Of a stretch of 55,780 nucleotides of DNA, positions 45,601 to 55,780 are shown piece by piece. The stretch is taken from assembly GCA_900404475.1 (NCBI GenBank), contig OUQQ01000051.1, forward strand, positions 1-55,780, read 5' to 3'. Each line of letters begins with the position of its first letter. The first letter of the stretch is position 1. This DNA is from Spongospora subterranea (taxonomy: Eukaryota; Endomyxa; Phytomyxea; Plasmodiophorida; Plasmodiophoridae). Both the position numbers and the translations under genes were made by a program. The notes below the pieces were generated by a model. The model did no database searches and had not been told where the DNA came from. It saw only the letters and a list, made by a program, of their open reading frames with translations.

Positions 45601-48600
45601 TTATTCGTCTTTGGACAGGACCTGCACCAGTCGTGTCCGCTGCTGTTCAACGGACCCGCAATCTGACATGCCATGGACCCTGAACACCTCTATGCGCCCG
45701 TCCCTGGTGCCTGCTGCAACAATCGGAGCATTTACACCGAATAGTACTGACGATAGCTTAGTCCCCGGTTGCATCGTCTCGCTAACCCATGGATTTACTG
45801 TAGAATTTTGTATATTCCAGACCTAAACATTCCGTCATATCCCCAGCTGAAAAGTTTAAACGCTTGTCGCTTACGTCGAGTCGCCCATCTCGCGACGCTG
45901 ACGCGAAAACACATGAATTATTCGAAGACCAATCGATGTCCATTATGTAATCATATCCGCTTTGCAAGGTCAATATCGGCTGGGTAGATTTCTGACAGAT
46001 TCACAAGTTGGATACACAGCCTTTTCATCAAATCTAGCCACATTGGGCAGCGGTCATCGGTTGATTTTTACCTGTGTCCACAGGCGAACGGTACAATCAG
46101 TTGAAGCGGTGACAAATGCGTCATCAAGGAATGGCGATATTTTGACGCGATTGACCGGACCGGTATGACCGAAATAGCTCTCGATGACCTATCGAGGATC
46201 GAATATTCAGGCAAGATGTCAATCGGTGCCACGACAACCAAAAGAAGATGCAAATCGAAATACAATTGGGACGATTAACCAGCAAACCTGTTCATTATAT
46301 GATTTTGAGCACTTATGAATGACGCCATCCTCAGTTCCAGCAAGGTATTGCGTCGAGTCAACACGAGAGAAATCAAAGCAGAGACTGGATCCTTGGCGGT
46401 TGATCATTCCTTCCCCTGTTGCAATGCGTCGCTGAGTAGCCTGTAACATCGCTTTGGAAACCGTTAGCGAACCTGTTTCCCCGATCTGCGATTGATCATG
46501 TATTCGCTTCAAGATCATGATATCCTGCGCGAACAATCCCTTCTTCATGCTCCATTGTTTGACGTGCCCATCTGTTGAAATGGATATGACTGACTCGGCG
46601 TTTTGCGTCCCTTTGGCGTTCCATTTAACACCCCAGACAGGATCGCTATGGTTGTGCGTTCCATGCGATGCGCGAAGAGCTGGAGCATCGCCACTAGTAC
46701 GAATATCATATATCGCCATTGACCCATCATATAAACCCACTATGCAAATTCGATATTTCAAGATGCTGAAAACATATGTTGTAAAAGAGCGGAGAACGAT
46801 CAAGATTTACCTGCTAGTAATTGTGGGTGATCAGTGCTGAAATCAAGGCATGTCACACCCACCGACGACTTGATCAAACGTGTTGGACATTCAGGATTAC
46901 TCAGTGTCCATAGAGCAATCAAACCAGGACTGACACCGTCAACTACAGTAGGATTTGAGTTGTGAAGCCCAACACGGATCCGAAGAACAAACCAGTTGTG
47001 TTAGAAACTTTCTACTAAAAATTGTCGAAATTCACAGAAAGTTGGCAGTTAACCAGGAACGGTGAAAGATGTAATCCGGTGGCATGTGCCTTGTTTACCA
47101 TTTTTGGCACTATCTGCAAACTCAACTGGGCCATATCCCGCTGCAAGAAGATCGCGGTTTGAACGATTCCAGTCCATCGCGTTGATGTTGTGACCAGCTC
47201 TAGTCGTAAGAAAAGTCAAGTTCAACCGCCAGTAACAAGAGACATATATTTTGTATTCATCGAAGCCATGGCTCAAAATGAAAAAGGCAAATAATCTTGG
47301 CAAACTCTTTAAGCGTCTTATGAAATTGGACAAAACGGTTGTCAAGTTCAGAAAACAATAAATACTAGCAAGATCTGTATGATCCAATGGCGTGATAAAT
47401 CTTACACAGCTACTGATGTGTATGTCCATAGTTTTTCCAGGTCGGCAATCCCATCATCAACCCCAGTTGTTTCCACATCAGAAGCTTTCGTCAAAACAGA
47501 TGCACTCCTCTCCAAAACTGGTTTCCTATATAACCAGAAATCATCACCTAAAGCATACGACAATAACTCGAATAGAACTTGAGCACAATCAACGTAAAAT
47601 TTCCACGTCACGAAACTGATAGCCAGTTCGAGTACTTTTCTGGCGAAGATGACTGCAATAGTTGCCGAGCTCGGTTCCGATATGATAGATGCTTAGAATG
47701 GATCTCATTCTGTATAATAGCCTTCTCCATAATCGTCAACGACCTCAACAGATTCGCATATTTTTCAACGGGCGGCTTTTGCTCTAGCACACAATATTGA
47801 TCAGACAACGATTGTCGAAAAGAACAGCTAATTAATTCCTCAATTAATTGACTGAATGAAAGTAAACGACGACGATGGAATCTATAATAATTCTACAATA
47901 TTTGACCTACTTATTACTTGCTGGCCAGACTCATGACTAGAGTCATATATGTCCCATTTTGAGCTTTGACATGACACCTGAATATATATATTCAATGGAG
48001 TTGAAAATAAAGAACTCAAGCTTGATGGAGAACATGGAATACAAGGGTGTCTATTGAAAATAAAGAATTTACATTTGCTTTACTGGGCGGCAGTGCCTGT
48101 GCTTCCTTGTTTTTCTTGGGCAGATTGAAGGTTCGCGCTGCCCGCTCGGACACAGTTGCCCGGTGTTCCAAGCGCTTCGCATATGATGCATTTGCAGCCT
48201 AAAACTCAACTATCAAACAAGGATACTTGAATGTATAGATATATAATCTTTTGATCAGAACAAAGAAATCACTTCCTGGTGGATAATGCCCAAGTTTCGC
48301 GATATTACAAAGAACAGTCCAAGTAAACACCTCGGTTTGGGCAGCGAGTTCTGTGTGCTTAGACCACACACATAACGACGGCAGATCCAATAACGTGTAA
48401 GTTGTTGACTCGGATAGGCGTATCTCCAGTAATTTGTTGAGCTCCAATGCTGTATACTCGAATGGTGGCAAAACAACCGCAGCCTAATAACTCAAAGAGC
48501 ATTCAGAAACAAAAAATCGGTTAGAAATAGAAGCGTGATACTAAATCGCTCGGTGAACGTAGCCTATTGTTGGAGTTTTTAATTCGTAATTAACTTTGGC

Positions 48601-49551
48601 CGAATAAATAACGAATTTGTGTGGCGAAATTAATGGAAGAAATGGAGCATCTTACGTTTTGCTGGACTGCGGTGGTGTTTGCAGAATGTGCCTCGTCCCG
48701 ACGATTTTCAAAGTCGGAACTGAGTTCAGCTTCGTCTACGTCGACATCACTATTGCCACCACTGTGGACGTCGTTGGCGGCCGCAGCAGAATCCGAATTA
48801 TCAGATGTATCGACACTTAGTGACGATGAACCCCCTTCGATATAGTTTTTATTGGAACCTGAGCGGAATATCTTATGAGAGTCCCGATGATGACAAACAG
48901 ATCAACATGCGCTGTAGCTGATAATTCAGATTCAGACAGCGTAACAATACAGAAGGTGTTCCACAGATCTCGACAAACGATGAACATACCTTCTCTGGAG
49001 CTAATGTTGGTACCGCGGCTGGCGCTTGATGGAGCAGCAGATATCTGACTCCCGTTATCGGTTGCGGCCGACCCACGATGCTAAGTGCCAATGTGTCAAA
49101 CATAAGCCCACCACATCGTTGGGGAGAAATATGGATCAAATGATGAAAAGTCTATCAATTTCAATTGATACAGCAGTCAAGTATAACAAATGGACAGAAG
49201 CTTAAGATTACCTTTTTCCCTGATGATTTGCTGGACCCAGATTTTTTTGACATTCCGGATTTGGAGTTTGTATCGAGCGGCAACGGGGTGCAATCGATTC
49301 CGTTGATCACGACACGAGATGGATCTTTATTGCGAGACGACTTCCCAGATCGTAGAGTCGTTCCTAAGACATGCAAAAGTAAATCCAGATGGTTGATCCG
49401 GAAAACGGGATTGATCAACTTCTCGTGAGTGCAGCATACCCCTTCCTGTACGATGTGAGCCAAACACTACCGACCGTCTGGACTGCAAATTTGTAGCTTT
49501 ACTACTGCTTGGTGCGACCATTTTATCAGAGGCCTTGGCCGTTGTAGACAT
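45601..49551 (-). CDS. DNAI4: Axonemal dynein intermediate chain DNAI4/WDR78 (IC138 type)
   Basis: A WD-repeat intermediate chain of the inner-arm I1/f dynein that regulates flagellar bending. The start is ATG 49551 (MSTTAKASDKMVAPSSSKA). The conserved N-terminal segments are VINGIDCTPLP; then IRLSESTTYTLLDLPSL; then YAKRLEHRATVSERAARTFN and LPKKNKEAQ, the pattern of WDR78 rather than DNAI1 or DNAI2. The WD domain has NAMDWNRSNRDLLAAGYGPV, GLYDGSMAIYDIRTSG, HSDPVWGVKWNAKG, ESVISISTDGHVKQWSMKKG, FSRVDSTQYLAGTEDGVIHK and SKSYNEQ. The last repeat (IVAAGTRDGRIEVFRVHG) leads to VLSKDE and TAA at 45603-45601. The whole family length is present with no break seen. It lies between the kinesin and the CatSper subunit, all on the same strand. 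Confidence 0.88.
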
Positions 49552-49896
49552 GGCGTTCGATCGCTGTTGATCGTTGAAACCTGGATCAAAGACGGAACCA
49601 CAACACTATCGGTTATGATATGCTGTTCACAATAAAGAGGTCATGAGCTAATCACTTCTCGTTACAGGACACGCCAACTTACAGAGACACTCTATTTTAC
49701 AGGACACTGTTTAAACCACGTGGCCTCGTCAAGGGATATCACTCCAGTATTGTTGCCAGCAGATGATAAAACAAAAACGTGATATGCTACAAACGAGCAA
49801 CACTTCATGATAGAAAGATCTTATATTCGGTCCAGGAGAATTTTAAACTGAGTGCCTTCATTTGGGGATTGAGATTATATGGAATATATATATTTG

Positions 49897-52800
49897 CTAG
49901 TTAAGGTGATGCTTCTTGCTTTTGTGATGGGCCTTAGCGGTCCGTATCATCTTGGCCTTCCGTTTGATGAACAGCTCTAATTGACTAGTTTTGAACAGAT
50001 ACGCGATTAACAGGCAACACCCTGAAATGACCGCTGTTATCGAAACCACTGCGGATTGAATTGGTTTTTCCAACGGGGCATGAATCACGAACACAATGAA
50101 CTCGGTGGTCAGCGTGCAATAACTTCCTGTGTAAGAAACAATCAAAGATTGGTCCGTACAAAACGTATTTGCTTAAGGACCGTTTCTGATGATGGCTTGA
50201 AAATGGTACAAACCTTCGCCCTCCCAAATAATACCGCTGGAAGGGTCCAATATATAAGGACCTTCGCCATCACCATTACTACTACAAACTGTAGACGCTG
50301 TGAAACACGAACAATTATCAGCAATTTGAATGGGCCTTATACTTCGATTACGGGCCACCTGTTATACAGAAGTCTGATCTCCCATTCATTTCAATAATCT
50401 CGTATGTTTGGGTGACGTTATTAATCACTTTTCCCCACGAGGTAATGAACAGCGGAGGAGAAAACACGTCACTAAAATCCACGCTCGGCGCCTGTGGTGC
50501 CAAAATTGATAAATGGAACCCGCACGAAACATCTAACGATTATAATAGTTTTGCACTGGGCCAAAAATATTATCAATAAGACGACACAAATGTGAACAGA
50601 TGTCGACACTTTAAAAACAGCTATTGAACATCGACAACAAGGGTAAACAGGATACCGTCTGAATGCAGTCGCTGTTTGAGATTGAAATTTGAGACGCATT
50701 TGCATTACAAGTGCATTGGCTAGTTCCCAATCCCGTACAAGATTTGAACAGTCCAGTACCACGACATATCGTCAGATATTCCTCCAAAGCAATGGATGGG
50801 ACAACATTATAAACGTTAGGGCTGAGAGGAACTCCAACCCCTGGGGCATTGAAAGAGCACTATTTAAGTACTGGTATAACTGGTAAAATATCCATCATAC
50901 CTAACGATGAGGGAGGCCGATAGTTGACCGGAATGCTGACTGTCTTGGAAAACTGATTGGGATCGATAATGATGGATTTTCCTGGAGGACAGCCCAACAG
51001 GATATAGGATGTAGCAGGATAAGACGAAAACGAAGACGGAGGTATGACGCAACCGAACGATGTACGATCGGTGTCCAGGGTAAAAGAGAAAATACAATTG
51101 GGGCATAGACCGTAATCGGCAACCGATATAGTTACCTGATTTCCCTGGACGTTGTTAGCGCCAGTAGTGAAATTAGACGAGAGCGATAATGATATATCGG
51201 TATTGATTAAACCTGACCAAATCATTTGATCAATCAACCTTGCAAACAACAGAGACGAAGAAACAATAAAAAGTTGTTACTCAATGCTTGGCGAATTTGA
51301 CGAAAACAGGATAAATTTGCATACCGGTTACAGACAACCGCAATTTGGTATCGGATGGAGACAAAAATGACAGTACGTCATGTGAGTCGTTGTTGTCAAT
51401 GAACAAGACTGATTCCGGAATGATCGCCGAAGCTTCGTCGAACGGACAATCAATGATCGTATAAAGAAAATTTTTCTATGGAAACAATCAGACACCTTGC
51501 TAGTAGAGTATAAAGGAGTATTTGATACTGGAGACGATTATCCGGTTAACAAATTTCGTGAAATTAGAATGGTTGTAAGGAATGACGATCGTTACCTCGG
51601 CGATATACGCTAATTTGGGCATTTGTCGAAGATCAGCACCGACACTGATAGTAACAAGATCCCATTGCCCTGCCATGTATGTTTTGGTCACGAACGTAAT
51701 ATTTTCTGATGTCAGTCCCAGCTGGCACTCAACACGAGTCGAATTCACATATCGATTAATGACTCCCCAGACGCTGCCTAAAGCAACGATTCTCCCAATG
51801 TCCCCTTTAGAAAACGAAAACCTGACAAAAATGTTAGTAGACGGATAGAAATTTGTATCTGATGCCGTGTAAACGATTAGCTGAGAATTTGTATCCAATT
51901 GTACGCCAGAATTGGTATGTGTCAGATTACGTTCCGGGAGTAAGCTCGCAAATGAACGACGTCGTAGCCGCAATGACATTCAAAAGCTGACGACCAACTC
52001 TGGCATGGTTGATATAGGGCGCAAAATTGAACAGCTGCCATTGCTTTTGTGCTGTGGTTGATGTTTTTGAAAAAGGTTGTATGATAACATCAGCGAGGAT
52101 GTGAGTCAGATTAACGCGTGTCTGCACAGCTCTCAGATCATGATACAGTTAAAAAAAGTACAGTGCACTTGCTTTGAGGAGAAATACTCCCTGGTTAGCC
52201 CAGAGAGTGTTGCTAATATGATTCTGAGTCCACCCCTCAACAGTGACATTGTTGAGCGAGGGGTATGGAATCTGCAGCTCGATCATAGCAGCGAACGAAG
52301 AGCCAGCGTAAGGAGAAGTGATGGAAATGTCGAATTCACTGGGCACCGCACAGGATACGCTACGATTAAATATCAGTTGAATCAAAGACAACACCGATGT
52401 AGCAAGCATGGCTGAATTCTTTGCCCCTTACTCTTCAAGTTTGCGAATCTCCAGCGGACCTTGATCGATATCGGAGAGGTGCACCTGCATCGAAGTGTTT
52501 TTGGAGTCGACTGCCATGAAGGACATGGATCCAGACTCTGAAAACGGTACTAAGAGAGTCTCAGAAACAGAGTGTAACATATTGCAATGTGGATCGCCAC
52601 CACAATGCCGAACACGATTGGTAAATATGCCCCAAGCGCAAAAACAGCAACAATCGAACATTATTCGAAAGATAACAAAAAAAGAAAAGTGATATTGAGA
52701 TGAGAAATTCCCACCAATAATCGCGTCGACGGAAGGGAATTGCGTTATAGTGGGAAATCTTCGCAGCCAAAACGATTGCATGCATTGCCCATAATCTAGT

Positions 52801-55544
52801 TCGATGTGATAAAGTGTCGCGGGCGTTGATAGAATCGTTATCGTAATTTGACTAAACTAAAGAGAGACAGTATATTGTGACAGTATCAAACAGAATCCAC
52901 AAAAGGCCAACCTCGTCGATGCTGATCGCGATATTTGACGATAGCCGTGGATCAATGGTCCAGCATTGCACGACAGAGTTTTCATTTGTCTTGCCGATAT
53001 ACACAATGCCATTAGTGACATCGTGGACGGTGTATATAGCTGAGCGGCGGCTGCCAACGATACGAATATTTGAGGATAAAGGTCCCGGAACAGCAACACG
53101 ACGAAACAGTTGCCCATCATCTCGCGATATCCAAAGTTGCGAACCTGAGAAAGACCATAAATTAGGCAAATTTAATACTGCTGATGAAACCGAAAACATA
53201 ATTTTCAAAATGTAATGTAACATATGCGGTACTGACCAATTAGTACGAACAAACCGTTGCCATAAGAGAATGGCGTGATTGATGGTAATACACTGGTATC
53301 ACCCACCATCGGGAATGTAAAGCCTTCGATGGTGTAGTTTTCGAAATCGTTGTTGATTAACAACTGATATTTTGCGTTTGCAGACACTTTGACCAGCGTA
53401 ACCGACACGTTCCGGTTAGGGATTGATATAGGCGATGTGACCAATCGATCTGATGACATCTCACGACAAGGGGTGACAGAGCAGTCGAATGACCTTAGGG
53501 AACGTGTGCGGTTGGCTGCAGTCAGAAAGATCACAGACCTGCAGATAAAATTTACTGCTTCAGTAAATAGATTGATAAAAGCGTGAAATTGTTTTGCTCT
53601 GAAGGTTCAGCAATGCTTTGTAGGACGACCTACCTTCGCTCAAAAACATCACCGAAATTGCATTGGTTTGTGGTATAGATCGTCGCTTCAGACATTGATA
53701 CATTCAACAAAGAAGTTGTCTGTGATGTTGGAAATATCATCACCCTTTCGAGAGACCGATTCGTTGCAACAATCAAAGAATCCTCTAAAAACCGCACAGC
53801 CAGTATTGATCGAGACCCGGAAGACAAACTGAGAAATGGTGCTGTCAACTGAAGTTTGAGTTGAAGGCAATGTGTCATAAAACTTGACGGAAAGTACGAA
53901 ACCCATAAAAAGCATTTCAGCAAATTCAACGCAACTCGACTCTCAAATGGGAAAAATATCCTCATCTATATAAGCAATGTGAGAATTCGTTAGAATAGAT
54001 ATGATTTACGTGATATACGAGAAGGTGAAAAACATATCGAGACTAAGAACCAGATGAGTTGAGTTGAACCATATACATGTCGTCAACGAGCACGGGTTGC
54101 AAATCATTGATTGGAATTGATCTAAAGGGACGGCTGGGCTTATTGGAGGCTTTACCAGGTGCGGCAACCTATAGCAACATCGTCAAAAATATATCCAGTT
54201 CGGCATTTCAACCATCAAAGGCTGAGGGAAGTCAATCAGGCAAATGTGTTTTACCCTTCATAAGATTCTGGTCTCAAGCTGATTGTAAACCGCGTAGTTT
54301 TCACCAAGACATCGCAATCATTCGATTTTTTGACGATCATCCCGAAGGTCTTGAAGTCGGATTTCCCCGATAAACTCGCCACCCATGCGAAAATGGAACT
54401 GTCGAATGTGACATCATGTAATGAAATAGACGAATCCGACAAGGTAATTATCGGGGTTTCTCCTATACACTGGAGATAAATACTTCTTTTATCAGTGGAC
54501 AAAAAAGTGTCCAACGAAATTTCTCAAGCAGCGGTGATTGAGTTTGACCACAATTCATCGACAACAAATTTTCAAACTTAACCTACCGTTATCGTTCAAT
54601 CGTTGCGTTAGTATCTTCGAGCGTTCAAGGGTCGGTTCTAAAATATCCCAAGCACGAAAATACACGTGCCCAAGAAAACTGGTGGACAACGGATCATAGG
54701 TCACTGTCATAATACGAGCTGGTCCAGATTCCACTTGCTCGACTGTGCAGAATACAGCACGCTGACATATCAGGTTGGTTAGACATCAATTATCGGGGAC
54801 GAACTCAAGCATCAGAACCGTCCGCAAAATATTTCCAAATTGTCAATGACATCTCTATATGAAAATATACCTGAAAATTTGGCTGCACATAGAAAGCCAA
54901 GATGGTAAATGGCGCCATTCTTCCCGATAGCGTTGTATCTCCAGACCCATCAGGTCGGTTAGTTGCTGAGACTCTAATTCGTTTTAGACCGGAACCGAAA
55001 ACGGCAAATTTGAACAATCTGTTGGTACTGTTGGACACCTACATTACAATTTTAGGGTATATCGATGACGATTTGCTTTGCGAAAGGGGATTATGACTTT
55101 GCAATGATGTCATAACGAACCCAATCACACAAACGCCAATCCTTCAAGAACCAAATGTTGACCCTGAATCTTACCGAGATGAATGTGTCGTCAATGGCAA
55201 TAACATTGAAGTAGAGAATATCCCCGTGATCATCATAGGATAGTCGCAGATCAAGCGTGACCTATAAACACAGACATATATAAATGATGAAACGGAAGCT
55301 CAGCGTGTCTAATGAGATGTTCTCCCATGACTCCCAACATCCCACGCTCTCATCGTTACAACCCCATACAACTACTGTCACTGCCTCGTTACTCGTTCAG
55401 ATAAGGTTCAGTGCTTACCGTGTCGCCTGTAACAATAGGGTTTGACATGGTAGCATAGACGGCTGCGTTAAGACTGGGTTCGCCAGCCGTCCATTCCACC
55501 ATGATCAGGGCAAGGGTGATGAATAACGCCATTGTCTCTATCAT
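49897..55544 (-). CDS. CatSper channel accessory subunit (beta/delta/epsilon-like)
   Basis: An extracellular auxiliary subunit of the flagellar calcium channel CatSper. The start is ATG 55544 with a signal peptide (MIETMALFITLALIMVEWTA). A large ectodomain in many exons follows, with N-glycosylation sites and propeller-like strands (SQLWISRDDGQLFRRVAV, GNGLFVLIGQYR). The diagnostic membrane-proximal part reads TSYILLGCPPGKSI, then NYRPPSSLG spliced (acceptor cag at about 50843) to VGVPLSPNVYNVVPS. Next come a cysteine cluster (TGLFKSCTG, TSQCTCNAN, SNSDCIQT), then WEGEGLYHFQAIIRN and YCTLTTEFIVFVIHAPLEKP. One transmembrane helix (VSITAVISGCCLLIAYLF) and a short basic tail end in KSKKHHLN, TAG 49899-49897. 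These match CatSper accessory families. Which paralogue it equals cannot be settled by eye. Confidence 0.87.
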
Positions 55545-55780
55545 GGCGGAACTATGGGAACATTGCCATGTCTAGAACTATAGTAGCACAACCAATGTTT
55601 TGAGTTCACGTTGGGTGTGACGGGATTCTTCCATTCATTTCTACGTACTTGTTGGCCCCCGGGGATCTACAATTGTTTACGCGTCTGCAGATGCCAGGAT
55701 CGACAGTCCAGGTGACTCCCTGGGTCGTATGCATCATGATTCGAGTTTATGGATCAGGCGAGGGCACAAGTAAGCACACA
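55545..55780. other. Upstream region of the CatSper subunit gene
   Basis: The last 236 bp hold no recognised gene. They should contain the promoter of the minus-strand gene ending the window. Confidence 0.5.

Noticed and set aside
45601..49551. Assignment of the WD dynein chain as DNAI1 or DNAI2
   Set aside because: The N-terminal segments (TTYTLLDLPSL; ERAARTFNLPKKNKEAQ) and the HSDPVWGVKW/STDGHVKQWSMKKGL pattern fit DNAI4/WDR78 better.

Overview
This is nuclear DNA from a unicellular eukaryote with a flagellated stage. Genes are broken by many short GT-AG introns, mostly about 45-80 bp. The families are eukaryote-specific (homomeric acetyl-CoA carboxylase, exocyst Sec6, cohesin Scc3/STAG, NEDD1, kinesin-14, axonemal dynein intermediate chain, CatSper accessory subunit). 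There are no operons or bacterial signals. I cannot name the organism from the sequence alone. The dynein intermediate chain and the CatSper subunit point to a motile flagellum, so a zoosporic or flagellate protist is the natural reading.

Layout. 1-4.25 kb is repeat-rich. It holds a 36-37 bp tandem array, a short ORF with a signal peptide, two decayed copies of a dispersed protein-coding family, and a large inverted repeat (2259-2748 versus 3698-4243) whose right arm keeps an open frame. 4.99-14.03 kb (+) is acetyl-CoA carboxylase. 14.42-18.30 kb (+) is a protein of about five cyclic-nucleotide-binding domains with a probable acylated N terminus and no kinase domain. 18.9-21.7 kb is a second repeat-rich block. 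It has two head-to-head copies of the dispersed family, 46-bp, 22-bp and about 41-bp tandem arrays, and a tiny secreted-type ORF. 22.67-25.81 kb (-) is Sec6. 27.07-31.42 kb (+) is Scc3/STAG. 31.51-34.14 kb (-) is NEDD1, convergent with STAG. A tRNA-Ser(CGA) at 34.34 kb has a duplicated 3' flank. 35.16-36.03 kb (-) is an unrecognised two-pass membrane protein. 36-41.6 kb is gene-poor, with eroded ORFs, a 35-bp array and another small inverted duplication.

41.6-55.5 kb is a same-strand (-) block of three genes: a kinesin-14 with the motor in the middle of the chain, a DNAI4/WDR78 (IC138-type) axonemal dynein intermediate chain, and a CatSper accessory subunit. The last two act together in biology as motor regulation and the calcium channel of the flagellum. 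NEDD1, kinesin-14, STAG and Sec6 serve spindle, chromosome cohesion and exocytosis. These are single nuclear genes, not co-transcribed units. Exon-intron structures were assembled by eye from reading frames and family conservation, so outer limits are approximate where stated.
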